Source of the DNA: Sulfolobus islandicus Y.N.15.51
GTDB taxonomy: Archaea > Thermoproteota > Thermoprotei_A > Sulfolobales > Sulfolobaceae
Direction: 5' to 3'
NCBI RefSeq assembly: GCF_000022485.1
Contig: NC_012623.1
Location: forward strand, 1,383,501 to 1,447,500
Length of the DNA stretch: 64,000 nt
The notes under the pieces were generated by a model, which searched no databases, had not been told where the DNA came from, and saw only the letters and a list, made by a program, of their open reading frames with translations. Position 1 is the stretch's first letter. Each line of letters starts with the position of its first letter. Positions 1 to 11,100 of this stretch are shown piece by piece. The position numbers and the translations under genes are program-made.

Positions 1-1
1 A

Positions 2-199
2 CATAGAAAAAATGTTCTTTCAAAATCTGATATTGTAATAGTTGGTGCTAGATTAGGCTGTGATGATGAGAAAATTGTTGCTCTCACAGTAGAAGAGGCT
101 ACCTTATATGACTTCGGTAATACACCACATATTATTATAATTCCTGGTAACCTTCATTATATGGAGGCTGATGCTATAAAATGGATGTTGATGAGTTAA
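2..199 (+). CDS. dphB: Diphthine synthase, C-terminal fragment
   Basis: The window opens inside a reading frame that runs from base 2 to a TAA at 197-199. The visible 65 residues hold [19 protein letters not shown] followed by [19 protein letters not shown], which fits the C-terminus of archaeal diphthine synthase. That enzyme is the SAM-dependent methyltransferase that builds the diphthamide precursor on elongation factor 2. Only the tail is present, so the catalytic part cannot be judged. The stop lies 19 bases inside the next gene (start at 181), which suggests translational coupling in one transcript. Confidence 0.75.
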
Positions 200-861
200 G
201 GAAAAGAATAGAAAAGTACATTAAAGGAATGGATGAACGATTAAAGAATATCGATAGTGCCAACAATAAGGTGGTAGAATTAGCTAGATTATATACTGAG
301 GATTCTAAATATTATTTAGAGAAAGGTGATTACGTAACCGCATTAGTCGATATTGTTTATGCTGAGGGTTTGTTGGATGCGAAGGAGATTTATGAGAATA
401 ATGATCCTAAATCTAATGTATCGAAAAAAGTATTTGTCGCGGGTACTTTTGACATATTGCATCCTGGACATATAGAATTCTTGAAGGAGGCATCGAAATA
501 TGGAAGAGTTTACGTGACTGTGGCTAGGGATTCCAATTCAGAGAGAATTAAAGGTAGAAAGCCTATTAATGATGAGCAAACTAGATTAGAAATTATTAAG
601 AGTGTAAGATACGTTTTTGATGCAATATTAGGCGATCAAGAAGATTTTCTAAAAAGTGTGGAAAGAATAAATCCCGATATAATTTTCCTAGGTCCAGACC
701 AGAGAGTAGATGAAACTAAGTTTCTTGAGGAATTAAAAAAACGAGGCTTAAGTCCTCAAATAATTAGATTAAACGAGAGAATAAGGAAATGGCCTCATTC
801 AAGTACAACAGATATAATAAATGAAATTAAAAAGAGGTATTGTAAATTAGAACAACGTTAA
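181..861 (+). CDS. DUF357 domain fused to cytidylyltransferase-like domain; possible archaeal FAD synthase
   Basis: 226 residues in two parts. Residues 1-75 are helical and charged, like DUF357. Residues 84-226 form a nucleotidyltransferase Rossmann domain with [14 protein letters not shown] (the HxGH motif) near residues 85-98 and a C-terminal HSSTTDII resembling the ISSTxxI motif of this superfamily. Archaeal relatives with this core include RibL-type FAD synthase and glycerol-3-phosphate cytidylyltransferase-like enzymes. FAD synthase is favoured because the gene faces a riboflavin kinase across a 4-bp 3' overlap, but the substrate is inference. The ATG overlaps the end of dphB, so the two are probably co-transcribed. 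Confidence 0.7.
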
Positions 862-1430
862 ACATAAACCTCTATTGTTACCTCATTGCCATCTTTTAAA
901 TTCAGTTTTTCCCTGAGATGAAATGGAGAAATTACCTCTATTACGCTCTTTGGATGTATAGTTCTTAAGGGAATTACTACTGCAGCCGGTGTTAGTTTAT
1001 TAATTGAGGCAGGATATAATCTAACTGCGCCTAATACTCTATCCTTTTGCTTATATTCGGGCACTATTAGAGAAGGTGATGAGTCTAAGAGTAATCTATT
1101 TTCTAGAGATAGTTTATCGTATATTATAATATTTAGCGTACCTGGATAAGGGTCAAATCCCATTACTTTGTTTATATGGTTTTTATAGTAATCCATTGAT
1201 AGAAATATTTTGCCTTCCCCAAGCCCAGATACGATATTTCCTTTTATCTCAAGACTATGAAGTGACAATATGGCATCTTTTAAGCTACTTAAACATGAAC
1301 TCAAAAATCTTTCTCCCTCTTCTGTTAATCTTATTATCTCTCCTTCTTTAGATATTATTCTTACTATCAGTTTATCATCCTCTAATTCTTTTAATTTACG
1401 AGATATTGATTGCTGTGAGAAATTGAGCAT
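858..1430 (-). CDS. ribK: CTP-dependent riboflavin kinase with truncated N-terminal HTH
   Basis: The protein makes FMN from riboflavin with CTP in the archaeal RibK family. The kinase domain (about residues 60-190) has [25 protein letters not shown] and [17 protein letters not shown], characteristic of the family, so it looks intact. The N-terminus is a DNA-binding helix-turn-helix. From the only in-frame ATG (1430) it starts in the middle of the HTH at [17 protein letters not shown]. The frame stays open upstream to 1517 and encodes the missing helix (YVTQSELAK), but no ATG, GTG or TTG begins it. An ATG at 1513 in the neighbouring frame would give a natural start if one T were added near 1490-1494. 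It is the last gene of the gatC-gatA-taw1 operon. See findings. Confidence 0.8.
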   Translation of the reverse strand: MLNFSQQSISRKLKELEDDKLIVRIISKEGEIIRLTEEGERFLSSCLSSLKDAILSLHSLEIKGNIVSGLGEGKIFLSMDYYKNHINKVMGFDPYPGTLNIIIYDKLSLENRLLLDSSPSLIVPEYKQKDRVLGAVRLYPASINKLTPAAVVIPLRTIHPKSVIEVISPFHLREKLNLKDGNEVTIEVYV

Positions 1431-1517
1431 CTTAGCTAGCTCTGACTGCGTTACGTATGATTTGCCCTTTGAATAGGCTATAATTTTAGCTAATATACAA
1501 GCGTTTGACTCATCTTT

Positions 1518-2603
1518 TCAAGTTGATCCCTCTGTACAACCTTGTTCTGCTTCCTTATATTCTCCACTCATATCATCTTCTATATCAATAGTAGACCAAT
1601 CCCATTTCTCATTCCACGCATTTCCAATCTTAATTGGCTTATCCAATTTACTTAGAAGAACTATTCTACTGGGCACGTGCTCTGATAAGATTTTATATCC
1701 AGTGTATTGTGCTAAGGTTTTTGCGAATTCTCTTATCTCTTTATGTTTTGGCATCGCATCTCTACTTAATCTATAGGTTGATGGTCCAACGTGCATATAA
1801 GCTTTAATTTCTATATATGTGGGCATTGCAATTTCCATTAACTTCGCAAATTCTCTTGCATCTTGCTCACTCATATTGTATCCCTTTATCATTGTAAATC
1901 TTATCACAGTTGGAGAACTAAAACTAGGTAAGATCTCTAAAGTCTTCATAACTAATTGCCAAGAATTAGCAACTACTGGTCTATTAATCATCTTGTGTTT
2001 TATCTCATTCGGAGCTTGTAGAGATACAAATAACTGAGTAGGCTCTTCTTCTAAGCTTGCTAATATATCTGGTCTTACACCACTTGTTACAAGAAAGGTT
2101 GTCATTCCTCTTTTATGATATTCCTTTATAAGATCACCAAGTTTCTCATAAAGTGTAGGTTCTCCAGTCAAACTTATTGCAACATGCGCGGGTCTCATCG
2201 CATCTTTTACCTTTTGGATGTTAACATCATTTCTTCCTAGATATCCAGAAACGGCCTTCTTATGTTCTTCTATACTCCTCTCTACAATATATTCAGGATC
2301 ATCATATGCGGGCATTTTCGTATCGTCCCACTCTAGTCCAACATCCTCTGGTTCTAATCTCCAACAATGTACGCATCTAAACCAGCACCAGGCTGCAGTT
2401 GGAGTCATTTGTACGCATCTATGACTCTCAATTCCGTAGAATTTGCCCTTATAGCAAGATCTATTAGCTACAAGAGCAGAATGAGTCCAATGACATTTTT
2501 TATATACACTGTGAGTGCCAATGATGTGGTATTTCTCTTTTTGTAACTCTTTAAATATCTCACTTACTGTATCGATCCTTAAATTACTTTGCATATTGTA
2601 CAT
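1518..2603 (-). CDS. taw1: 4-demethylwyosine synthase (TYW1/Taw1), radical SAM
   Basis: 361 residues. This radical-SAM enzyme condenses N1-methylguanosine-37 of tRNA-Phe with pyruvate to form the tricyclic wyosine core. Two cysteine sets are visible: C37, C50 and C63 (13-residue spacing, the second iron-sulfur cluster of the family) and C73-x3-C77-x2-C80 in [10 protein letters not shown], the radical-SAM cluster. The spacing fits what I recall for the Methanocaldococcus enzyme. A later [12 protein letters not shown] matches the SAM-binding GEPT region. It lies 27 bp after gatA in the same operon. Its TGA stop is in the same frame as the downstream ribK open frame. Confidence 0.93.
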   Translation of the reverse strand: MYNMQSNLRIDTVSEIFKELQKEKYHIIGTHSVYKKCHWTHSALVANRSCYKGKFYGIESHRCVQMTPTAAWCWFRCVHCWRLEPEDVGLEWDDTKMPAYDDPEYIVERSIEEHKKAVSGYLGRNDVNIQKVKDAMRPAHVAISLTGEPTLYEKLGDLIKEYHKRGMTTFLVTSGVRPDILASLEEEPTQLFVSLQAPNEIKHKMINRPVVANSWQLVMKTLEILPSFSSPTVIRFTMIKGYNMSEQDAREFAKLMEIAMPTYIEIKAYMHVGPSTYRLSRDAMPKHKEIREFAKTLAQYTGYKILSEHVPSRIVLLSKLDKPIKIGNAWNEKWDWSTIDIEDDMSGEYKEAEQGCTEGST

Positions 2604-2630
2604 TCTACCGCATATAGGATTAAAAAATTA

Positions 2631-4067
2631 TTAGATCTTAATTGGTGCTGTTAAATTGTACAATTTTGTAACATTTCTCTCTATATAGGATGAAATGTTA
2701 ATTAAATAAATATCTGATAGATATTTTCCCATTAATTGTAATCCTATTGGTAAGTCATTATAAAATCCCGCTGGCAACGATAATGCTGGTATTGCAGCTA
2801 AGTTAGCTATTACAGTATTTAGATCCATTGCATACATTCTCACAGGGTCATTGATTACCTCACCTATTTTAGGCGGTAATATAGGCATTGTAGGAGAGAC
2901 TAAAATATCATATTTTTTGAATAATTCGTCTAGACTTTTCTTAATTAAATTTTTAACCTTTAATGCCTTGAGGTAAAATTCCTCATAATATCCAGCACTT
3001 AAGATAAAACTACCAAGGAGGATCCTCCTCTTTACCTCTATACCAAACGCTTCTCCTCTATTTTTAGCATAAACCTCACGCCAATTCCCTTCCATGTATT
3101 TGCTATATCCGTACCTAACTCCATCATATCTAGCTAAATTAGAGCTTGCTTCAGACATTGCTATTATGTAGTATGCTGGTAGTGCGTATTCTGCATTACC
3201 TAATTTGGTATCTTCAATTAGAGCTCCTTCACTAGATAGTTTATCTATAACATCTTTTATCACACCAGATACTGGTTTTTCTGACATTTCTAAAATATCA
3301 CTAAGAATACCTATCCTAACGCTTTTCACATTCTGTTCCTTAAACTCAAAATTTAGAGATAAGTCAATTGTAGTAGCGTCCTTATCGTCAGGTCCAGCAA
3401 TTATTGAGAAAAGCAATCCTAAGTCTTCAGCATTTCTAGCCATAGGCCCTATTTGTTCTAAACTATTTGCATAAGCTACTAGACCAAATCTACTCACTGT
3501 GCCATAAGATGGCTTTAAACCAAAAGTTGCATTATATGCAGCTGGCGCTCTTATAGAACCTCCAGTATCGCTACCTAACGCCAATTCGACATAACCAGCT
3601 GCTAGAGCTGCTCCACTACCTCCAGATGAACCTCCAGGGGTTCTTTCTAAATTCCAAGGATTTCTAGTGGGACCAAAATAACTCGTCTCTGTAGTTGAAC
3701 CCATAGCGAATTCGTCCATATTCGTTTTACCAACAATTACCGCCCCTTCCTTCTTTAATTTTTCTATAACTGTAGCATCATATGGAGGTATGTAATCTTC
3801 TAACATCTTTGATGCACAAGTAGCTCTAATTCCCTTGGTTGAGATGTTATCCTTGATGGCAATTAGTATCCCTGCTAATTTGCCCCCTTTGTTAATGTTT
3901 TCTTTTACTTCCCTTAATACCTCTTCCTTGCTTCTAATAGTTATAAACGCGTTGGTGTACTTATCGTATTTGCCTATTTTCTCATAAGTTCTCTCAACGT
4001 ATTCTTCAGCCTCTAAATTCTTATTTTTCAAATCATTGACTAATTCCACTATCATAATCTTATTCAC
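2631..4067 (-). CDS. gatA: Glu-tRNA(Gln)/Asp-tRNA(Asn) amidotransferase subunit A
   Basis: 478 residues, the normal length for GatA, the amidase subunit of the GatCAB complex that converts mischarged Glu-tRNA(Gln) or Asp-tRNA(Asn) to the amide. The amidase-signature triad is visible as K72 (IAIKDN), S147 in [12 protein letters not shown] and S171 in [11 protein letters not shown], with the family spacing of 75 and 24. The start overlaps the end of gatC by 8 bp, so the two subunits are translationally coupled. gatB is not in this window. Confidence 0.95.
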   Translation of the reverse strand: MNKIMIVELVNDLKNKNLEAEEYVERTYEKIGKYDKYTNAFITIRSKEEVLREVKENINKGGKLAGILIAIKDNISTKGIRATCASKMLEDYIPPYDATVIEKLKKEGAVIVGKTNMDEFAMGSTTETSYFGPTRNPWNLERTPGGSSGGSGAALAAGYVELALGSDTGGSIRAPAAYNATFGLKPSYGTVSRFGLVAYANSLEQIGPMARNAEDLGLLFSIIAGPDDKDATTIDLSLNFEFKEQNVKSVRIGILSDILEMSEKPVSGVIKDVIDKLSSEGALIEDTKLGNAEYALPAYYIIAMSEASSNLARYDGVRYGYSKYMEGNWREVYAKNRGEAFGIEVKRRILLGSFILSAGYYEEFYLKALKVKNLIKKSLDELFKKYDILVSPTMPILPPKIGEVINDPVRMYAMDLNTVIANLAAIPALSLPAGFYNDLPIGLQLMGKYLSDIYLINISSYIERNVTKLYNLTAPIKI

Positions 4068-4353
4068 CGTAAGTTCTAGGTCCTACTATATATCCGTTTT
4101 CTTTTCTTTTCACGTTTTTGAGTGCATTTTCCCTATCTAATGGATCTCTTGGAGTATCTTTCCTTAGTCTCCCTTGAGGGAGAGGATGAAATAGTGGTTC
4201 TACATTACTTAAATCAAGCTCGTTTATTTTCTCAAAGAATTTTATGATATTTGTTATATCATTTTCTAACATTTTTTCTTCATTCTGACTTAATTGAATT
4301 AAAGATAAGTTTTCTAAATGTTTAATTAAATTCTTATTGACCTCTATTTTCAT
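4060..4353 (-). CDS. gatC: Glu-tRNA(Gln)/Asp-tRNA(Asn) amidotransferase subunit C
   Basis: Small helical subunit that wraps GatA to GatB. The sequence has the GatC pattern: two N-terminal helices, then [19 protein letters not shown] and a C-terminal segment ending [17 protein letters not shown] at 4362 would add three residues. I prefer the ATG at 4353 because the minus-strand TATA box (AAAATATAAA, 4376-4385) lies about 26 bp upstream of it, giving a leaderless transcript. First gene of gatC-gatA-taw1-ribK. Confidence 0.9.
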   Translation of the reverse strand: MKIEVNKNLIKHLENLSLIQLSQNEEKMLENDITNIIKFFEKINELDLSNVEPLFHPLPQGRLRKDTPRDPLDRENALKNVKRKENGYIVGPRTYGE

Positions 4354-4375
4354 TGATAACACTTCAGAGAACTAG

Positions 4376-4439
4376 TTTATATTTTCATTCAGCAAAAATC
4401 TGCCTAAATTAAATCTAATGGCCACGATACATTTTAAAC
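4376..4439. promoter_or_regulatory. Divergent promoters for gatC operon and the 4464 gene pair
   Basis: On the minus strand AAAATATAAA at 4376-4385 sits about 26 bp from the gatC ATG (4353). On the plus strand ATTTTAAAC at about 4431-4439 sits about 28 bp from the GTG at 4464. Both fit leaderless initiation, common in Sulfolobus. Positions are read by eye and the start sites are inferred. Confidence 0.5.
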
Positions 4440-4463
4440 TAGCTTTTTCCTAACATAATAGTT

Positions 4464-4835
4464 GTGAAAATAGAGGAATTAATCACAAATTTACCTTGGA
4501 TCGGATTGGAAGAAGCGTTACAATACGGTTTCTCTGAAGCAGAAGCTTTAGGCAAGAACTTTATAGGCATCACTTTAGATAATGGAGATGGTCTAATTTT
4601 ATACGTAAATCCATTTTTAAATGATATATATAAAATACTTTTAATGAGCAAGTCTAGATATAATTTGCCTTCGATAGGAGTTTTCTCAAATTTTAATGGA
4701 GATAAATACTTTATTTATGATGTAGGGGATATTTCGGAACTTATAAATATTCTTGGTTCTAATTTAAAGGTTATATATGTTGAAGTGATTAAAAATGTCC
4801 TTGAGGACTTTCTATATCAAACAGTGGTTGGATGA
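4464..4835 (+). CDS. Conserved-looking protein of unknown function upstream of XPB
   Basis: 123 residues starting at GTG. I do not recognise the family. It is a compact alpha/beta protein without membrane segments or cysteine clusters, with [18 protein letters not shown] and [17 protein letters not shown] as the most distinctive stretches. It overlaps the XPB gene by 41 bp, so the two are almost certainly translated from one mRNA. That makes a role alongside the helicase the best guess, as inference only. The GTG start is supported by a TATA-like ATTTTAAAC about 28 bp upstream. Confidence 0.7.
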   Translation: MKIEELITNLPWIGLEEALQYGFSEAEALGKNFIGITLDNGDGLILYVNPFLNDIYKILLMSKSRYNLPSIGVFSNFNGDKYFIYDVGDISELINILGSNLKVIYVEVIKNVLEDFLYQTVVG

Positions 4836-6477
4836 AGATGATTTCAAAAGATTATTATTGTTCTCGAGATATTTAGGGAGAGATAGTAATGGATCTCAGT
4901 TCGTAATTGATTTGGAAAGAGCTAAAAGAAATGGAGTAAAACCAAGCGAGATAATGGAAATTTTAGAGGATTACGATGTGAAGCTTTCTCAAGAGGATGT
5001 TGCAAGATTGAAGGAAAAACTCCTGGACTGTTCCTTTAAAATAGAGGCCGGTAAAATAATTATGAAACCATATACTTATCTTGCAGACGTTCTAGAGAAA
5101 ATTAATGAGAGAAATGAGAATGGGGAGTACAAGTTCAAAATTAAATATGATAAGCAAAATAGAAGATTCATAATACGTCCAATGGATTATTATAACCTAT
5201 TGCAAAAATTGAGAGAAAATGGATTAGAGATCAAGGAATTAAACCTTTCATTCAAAGAGTTTGAGTTTGAATTTAATGGGCAATTAAGGGAATATCAAAG
5301 AGAGGCCATAGAAAATTGGATTAAGAATGGAAATAGGGGAGTTATAGCACTTCCGACAGGGACTGGAAAGACAGTAGTTGGAATAAAAGGTATAGATGTA
5401 ATCAGAAAGCCTACTCTCATTGTAACCTTTACCAAAGAGCAAATGCTACAATGGAAAGAAGCTATACTAAAGTTTACCTCAAAAAGGCCTGACATTGGGT
5501 TTTATTACTCAGAGGAAAAGAGAATAAGACCAATAACCATAACTACTTATCATACGGCGTATAGGCATCTTCCACAACTATTTGATAAATTTTACCTACT
5601 AATAGTGGACGAAGTTCATCATTTACCTGCAGATAAGTTTAAAGCGATAGCAGAAGGCTTAATAGCTCCTTATAGGATGGGTCTTTCGGCGACTCCCCAT
5701 AGAGAAGATAATAAACATAATGAGTTATTTAGTCTAATAGGTGGAATAGTATATTATAAGTCAGTTACCGAACTAGCTAAGTTAGGTTATCTAGCCTCCT
5801 ATGAAATTATTCAGAAAAAAGTAAGACTAACCTTAGAAGAGAGAAAGAGGTACAATGAGCTATTAAATAAGTTTAAGGCATTATCTAAAGGCAGAAAGGT
5901 AAGTGAGTTAATTGAGTTAGTAAAGAAAGGTGATGAAAGTGCTATTGAAGCCATGAGGGTTTATAATGAAATGAGAAAAATAGTGAATTTTGCTTCAGAG
6001 AAAATGAGGGCATTAGACGAGATACTTAAATCCGAAAAAGGAAAGATTCTAATATTTACTCAGTACGTTGATCAAGCCGAAGAAATAGCTAGAAGGTATA
6101 ACTGTTTATTATTAACCGGTAAGATGTCTAAAGAGGAGAGGAAGAGAGTTTTAGCAACCTTTAAAACTATGAGTGCAGGAATTCTTGTTTTGACTACTGT
6201 GGGGGATGAGGGAATCGATATTCCAGATGCTAATGTAGGAATTATTGTAACTGGAACAAGTTCTAGAAGGCAGTTTATTCAAAGATTAGGTAGGATTATG
6301 AGGCCCTATAATTGCAAGCAAGCAAAACTTTATGAGATAGTTGTAAGTGGTACTCCGGAGGAGTATCAAGCTAAAAAGAGAAAAGAAACTGATATTCTCA
6401 CATTTGAGGGTATACCTTATCAATCCTCCGAAAACTTCGATAAGGATCAAGATAAACTTAGTCCTTTAGATCGATAA
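4795..6477 (+). CDS. xpb: XPB/Rad25-family superfamily 2 DNA helicase
   Basis: 560 residues. Archaeal XPB is a DNA-dependent ATPase of superfamily 2 with a damage-recognition region before helicase domain 1. Visible motifs: Walker A LPTGTGKT (K192), DEVH box (D272-H275), SATPHRED with the RED motif of XPB (R303-D305), and motif [11 protein letters not shown] near the C-terminus. The first 160 residues are the family-specific N-terminal part. No Bax1-like nuclease gene lies next to it, unlike the other XPB paralogue of Sulfolobus as I recall it. The 5' end overlaps the unknown 123-residue gene, and the 3' end overlaps a convergent gene by 12 bp. Confidence 0.93.
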   Translation: MSLRTFYIKQWLDEDDFKRLLLFSRYLGRDSNGSQFVIDLERAKRNGVKPSEIMEILEDYDVKLSQEDVARLKEKLLDCSFKIEAGKIIMKPYTYLADVLEKINERNENGEYKFKIKYDKQNRRFIIRPMDYYNLLQKLRENGLEIKELNLSFKEFEFEFNGQLREYQREAIENWIKNGNRGVIALPTGTGKTVVGIKGIDVIRKPTLIVTFTKEQMLQWKEAILKFTSKRPDIGFYYSEEKRIRPITITTYHTAYRHLPQLFDKFYLLIVDEVHHLPADKFKAIAEGLIAPYRMGLSATPHREDNKHNELFSLIGGIVYYKSVTELAKLGYLASYEIIQKKVRLTLEERKRYNELLNKFKALSKGRKVSELIELVKKGDESAIEAMRVYNEMRKIVNFASEKMRALDEILKSEKGKILIFTQYVDQAEEIARRYNCLLLTGKMSKEERKRVLATFKTMSAGILVLTTVGDEGIDIPDANVGIIVTGTSSRRQFIQRLGRIMRPYNCKQAKLYEIVVSGTPEEYQAKKRKETDILTFEGIPYQSSENFDKDQDKLSPLDR

Positions 6478-6981
6478 GGATGGATTTATGTAGAAAAATA
6501 TAGAATATCCCAATAATCTTACTAGAATATCTCTCTTATCTAAAAAACAGAGTCCAACGCTAACTTTTCCCTTATCTATGCTTATTATTGGTTGGTTATT
6601 TACTTTTAATAGAGGTATACCTTTAATAAGCTGGCTTGTGTAGCCTTTTATTTTACCTCCAATCATGTGTTTAAAAGTGAAAGCTGTAAGAAGGGTAGGT
6701 TCTAAAATTTCTATCTCTCCTTCAATATAGTTTTCACATTTGATAAAAGTCACGTTATGAAATATTTCTTGGTTTACTATTATACCTTCTACCCAGCTTA
6801 AATTTTTAATCTCGTTTGTGCACTCCTCGCTAATTAATGAAAGCGGGGGGAAAGTTACTATTTTTCCATTTACGTTTAGAGTAGCAGGATATACTAATAT
6901 TATATCTCCCTCTTTTATTTCCTTTACCTCATTAGGTCTACATATTTTGCTGTCAACGTCTACGTAAGGCATATTAAGCAA
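6466..6981 (-). CDS. Unknown protein, beta-rich, 171 residues
   Basis: No family recognised. The protein appears to be mostly beta strands ([57 protein letters not shown]), without signal peptide or clear membrane helix. MLNMPYVD offers two starts, at 6981 and 6972, and the difference is trivial. It is transcribed alone against xpb with a 12-bp convergent overlap, and the 3' coding end lies over the last codons of the helicase. Confidence 0.65.
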   Translation of the reverse strand: MLNMPYVDVDSKICRPNEVKEIKEGDIILVYPATLNVNGKIVTFPPLSLISEECTNEIKNLSWVEGIIVNQEIFHNVTFIKCENYIEGEIEILEPTLLTAFTFKHMIGGKIKGYTSQLIKGIPLLKVNNQPIISIDKGKVSVGLCFLDKRDILVRLLGYSIFFYINPSLSI

Positions 6982-7063
6982 TATTAAGAGATATACTACA
7001 AATAAAAAATATTAAGGATGTATGGACTTGTAAGGACTGAATGGTTGATGAGTAACCAGGCTG

Positions 7064-7348
7064 ATGAATATGAGATGGCTTAAAAAGAGGGAGGTAATAA
7101 TATATTTTCTTCTTTTCAAGAAATTTAGATATGAGAAATTTAATATAGCTGACGCTTTTTCTGTTTTAGGACCTTATTTTTCTAAAAAAGTAACATACAA
7201 TAGTATAAGCTATATGACTAAAATAGGCCTAATAACTAAACTAAGTAATGTTGAATATAGGCTTAATCCCTTTGACGACTTTGTTCTTTCCTTCTTGGCA
7301 AAACCTTATTTGGAAAGAAGAGCTACTCTTCGTCGTAGAATTCAATAG
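7064..7348 (+). CDS. Small winged-helix-like protein of unknown function
   Basis: 94 residues, basic at both ends (MRWLKKREV and RRATLRRRIQ). The middle (FNIADAFSVLGPYFSKKVTYNSISYMTKIGLITKLSNVEYRLNPF) has the helix, helix, helix, beta-hairpin order of a winged helix, with the hairpin at GLITKLSNVEYRL. A DNA-binding role is therefore plausible but is inference. Its end overlaps the convergent 7323-7643 gene by 26 bp. Confidence 0.55.
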   Translation: MNMRWLKKREVIIYFLLFKKFRYEKFNIADAFSVLGPYFSKKVTYNSISYMTKIGLITKLSNVEYRLNPFDDFVLSFLAKPYLERRATLRRRIQ

Positions 7349-7643
7349 TTATCTTTACTTTTACCTCTTTCTTGCTTAATGGTGGTATTTTGTCTCCAAA
7401 ATCTACTCCCACGCTTACTGGGTTTCCCATAGAGTCTGTAAATTTTACATCAGCAACATAGTGGAGTTCTTGCCTTTGATTCATCATGTTCATCAACTCA
7501 GAGTATATTCTAGAGAGCGCCATTTGTAATGCCAATGGGCTGGAGAAATCTTCTGGCTTCAATTGTATAGCTTTAAAATTGCCCATCATTTCTCCTATTT
7601 TTGCCTTTCCCTCAAATTCAACTTTAATTGTAGGCTGGTTCAT
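7323..7643 (-). CDS. Conserved-looking protein of unknown function, 106 residues
   Basis: Family not recognised. The sequence has an N-terminal strand pair, a long helix rich in Met and Gln (LQMALSRIYSELMNMMNQRQEL), then a beta segment GVDFGDKIPPLSKKEVKVKITIEF ending in an acidic tail. No cysteines, signal or membrane segments. It lies downstream of alba1 in the same direction with an 81-bp gap, so it may share the alba1 transcript. Confidence 0.65.
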   Translation of the reverse strand: MNQPTIKVEFEGKAKIGEMMGNFKAIQLKPEDFSSPLALQMALSRIYSELMNMMNQRQELHYVADVKFTDSMGNPVSVGVDFGDKIPPLSKKEVKVKITIEFYDEE

Positions 7644-7724
7644 TTATATCGCAAGAATATTTTCTGTTAAGCTCCCTATTAAAAGTAGCGCATAATAAAA
7701 GAAAAGTCTAAAAAACTCAGACAC

Positions 7725-8018
7725 TTACTTTTTCCTTATAGCAATTTCTATTGTTGAAACTCTTGATTGTCTTCCGTCTTGGCTTGTTACTACTTGACTT
7801 CCTACTCTAATTTCCTTAATCTCTATCTTGTCTGGTAAGAATCTGTTCCTTACTATTTCCACAGTATCTACGGCCTTACTAATAGCTCTTCCTCTAGCTT
7901 TGATTACAATTTCGCTAACTCCCTGATTTAGTAGAGTTAATGCAGCTAAGACATAGTTCATTACTGGTTTCTTTCCTATTAAGACTACATTACTTGGAGT
8001 TGGGGTTCCGCTGCTCAT
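7725..8018 (-). CDS. alba1: Chromatin protein Alba1
   Basis: 97 residues from ATG 8018. This is the abundant dimeric nucleic-acid-binding protein of Sulfolobus chromatin. The N-terminal [29 protein letters not shown] with K16 and K17 (K16 is the acetylated DNA-contact lysine), [22 protein letters not shown] and the C-terminal [10 protein letters not shown] match Alba closely. A GTG at 8027 would add MEK, but that GTG is part of a ribosome-binding site (GGTGG) placed just before ATG 8018, so the shorter form is chosen. A minus-strand TATA (CTTTATATG, about 8053-8062) precedes it. It is divergent from reverse gyrase. Confidence 0.96.
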
Positions 8019-8137
8019 CTTTTCCACCTATTTGGTCTCAAATAGTCATTCATATAAAGCTAAAAAAGTTAACCGAATAGAGTAACACTTCGATAACTCT
8101 TTTAAAAGATCTTACCATCATAAAGTTTTTTCTAGCT

Positions 8138-11100
8138 ATGATTAATGTAATGTATAAAAATTCCTGCCCTAACTGTGGTGGAGATATTTCTGCTGATAGG
8201 TTACTGAATGGTCTACCATGCGAGACTTGTTTACCGTATATTAATGGAATTGATGGTGTAGATATTATTTCAAAGGTAAAAGCACTATACAATATTCTAC
8301 TCAATAACGATAAGATTAAAAATTACTGGAATTTATATTATAATATTACTACATTTGAAATAGTGTTTAAATATTTTAAAGATAAAACTGGATATGAACC
8401 TTGGTCCCTCCAGAAATTATGGTTAAGAAGGCTTGTAAGTAATCAGAGCTTCACTATGTCAGCTCCTACTGGATTAGGAAAGACAACCACATTGATGACC
8501 TATTCCGTCTTTATCGGCCAAGACGTAGTATATATTGTTCCTACAAAGTCCTTAATGGAACAAGTTTGTAAAAGGCTAGAGAAATTGGGTGCTCAAGTAT
8601 CTTGTGGAAAGGTTGATCAAAGGAAAGTAAGCGTGATAACAATAAGTTACCTTAATAAGAACGCGAACTCAATAACAAGTTATAAGCCAAACTTTGTGGC
8701 AATAGACGACGCAGATGCGGTAATCAAAAGTGGTAAAACTACTGGTAGATTGGTTAGTCTATTGGGGATTCCAAATGATGTCTATGAAAGTGCAATTCAA
8801 CTGATTAGATTAAGGAATAAATATTATTTCTCTAATGAATTTACGGAAGAAATTAAAGAGAAAATTAGGGAATTGGAACTTAAGATAGCTGAATTTAAGG
8901 ATAAAATTTCCCAGCTAGTTATAGCCAGCGCGACAATACGACCTAAAGGTATTAAGCAAAAAGCCTTAAGGTTACTAACTGGTTTTGAACCCTCTTCTAT
9001 TCAGTTGTACGCTAGGAATATCATTGATACTTACACGGACAATCTAGATCTTTCAATAGTTAAGGAGCTGGGAAGTGGTGGGTTGATTCTAGTCTCGAAA
9101 GAATATGGAAGATCTAGATTAAATGAAATAAAGAAATATGTCGAAGATTTAGGTTTCAACGCTAAGCTAGCAATAAGTGGAAGAAAATTCCTTGATGATT
9201 TTTCTCAAGGTAAAGTAGATATTCTAGTGGGTTCTGCATCTTATTACGGTGTTGCTGTTAGAGGAATTGATGAGCCTAAAAGATTAAAATATGTAATATA
9301 TTATGGAGTCCCAAAAATAAAGGCTAAGCTATTTGATGCCTTATCTAATCCATTTACTTTACTAAGAGTAGGCAAAATGATTGGAGTCAATTTCTCGGAG
9401 TTACAGAATAAGATTTTGGTACTGAGTCCTTCTGAGACTCAGTTGTTAAAGTTCTCTATAATAAAAGGGGAGACTATAAACTATCAAAAACTAGATCAAT
9501 TAAGACAGGAATTACTGTATTATATTTCCTTAGTTAAAGATAAGTTAAAGGAGATAGGAGAGGAGACTTTAATTTCAGATAATTTCGTAATTACTAAGCA
9601 AAATACGAATTATTACATAATTTACCCAGATATGATAACGTATTTGCAAGGCTCTGGAAGGGCAAGTAGACTTTACAATGGAGGATTAACTCTTGGGTTT
9701 TCAATAATTCTGGTAGATGATAAACATATCTTTGAAATATTGAAAAAGAAAATGCAGAAATTGTTTCCTAACACTAACTTTACTTCATTATCTAATATAA
9801 ATTTATCTGAAATAAAAACTAAACTAGAAGAATCTAGAAAAGAAGAGGGAAATAGAGTACATTTTAATATATCAACTGGTTTACTCATAGTAGAATCTCC
9901 AACAAAAGCAAAGACTATAGCTAAGATGTTTAGCAGACCTTCGGTTAGGGTGATAAATAAAGTACCAGTATACGAAACTATCATAGTAGATGGCAATCAA
10001 ATATATGTGCTAGATGTAGTAGCCTCAAAAGGTCATATTGTAGATCTGACCTTAGAGGATATAGGATATTATGGAATAAAAGTAGAGGATAGTGGGATTA
10101 TAAAACCATATTATGACTTAATAAAGAAATGCCTAGATTGTAATAAGACATTTTCTATTACTTCAGATAAATGCCCTTACTGTGGTTCTACAAACGTTCA
10201 AACAGCTCAGACTACGATTAATTTACTCAGAGAACTGGCGTTGTCAGTGGATAAAGTGTTCATAGCGTCTGATCCCGACACTGAAGGTGAGAAAATAGCA
10301 TATGATCTAGCTTCATTCTTGTCTCCATATAACTCCAATGTTTACAGAATAACATACCATGAAATTACTAAGAAGGCAATATTGGAGGCATTAAGGAATC
10401 CCATGAAGATCAATACTAATCTAGTGATGAGTCAGATAGTTAGAAGGATAGAAGATAGGTGGATAGGTTTCACACTAAGTAACCTACTAAAAACGAAGTT
10501 TAATGGGCATAATCATGGTGCAGGTAGAGTACAAACCCCAGTTTTAGGTTGGATAGTGGATAAAACGATGAAGTACAAGAGTTCAATGGGTTATGTGGTT
10601 TATATCGACATCGCAGGGTACTCCATTAAAATGTATTTCAGTGAAAGAAAGAAAATGGAGGAATATATAAATAATTTACAAGTCGTTAAGATTGAAAAAA
10701 TCTCTGAAGAAAAAATATTGCTATCCCCCTTGCCTCCTTTTACTACAGACACTTTACTTATTGAGGCTAATATGAAATATAAACTATCAGCTAATCTTGT
10801 AATGAAGATTGCCCAAGATTTATTTGAGGCTGGTCTAATAACATATCATAGAACTGATAGTACTCATATTTCCTCTGTAGGAATAGAAATAGCTAAGGAG
10901 TATCTTCAAAAGCAGGGGCTTATTAAAGATTTTGTTCCCAAGTCGTGGGAATCATCAGAAGAAGGTGCTCATGAGGCAATAAGACCAACTAGAGCTATGG
11001 ATGTTAATGAGCTAATTCAAGAAATAGAGGAAAATCCTTATAAGTATTCAATAAGGTTTAGCAAATTGCACTTCTTAATTTACGACTTAATCTTTAGACG

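Noticed and set aside
8050..8304. 84-codon frame opposite the reverse gyrase start
   Set aside because: Covers the alba1/topR2 promoter region and the gyrase N-terminus; no family features.
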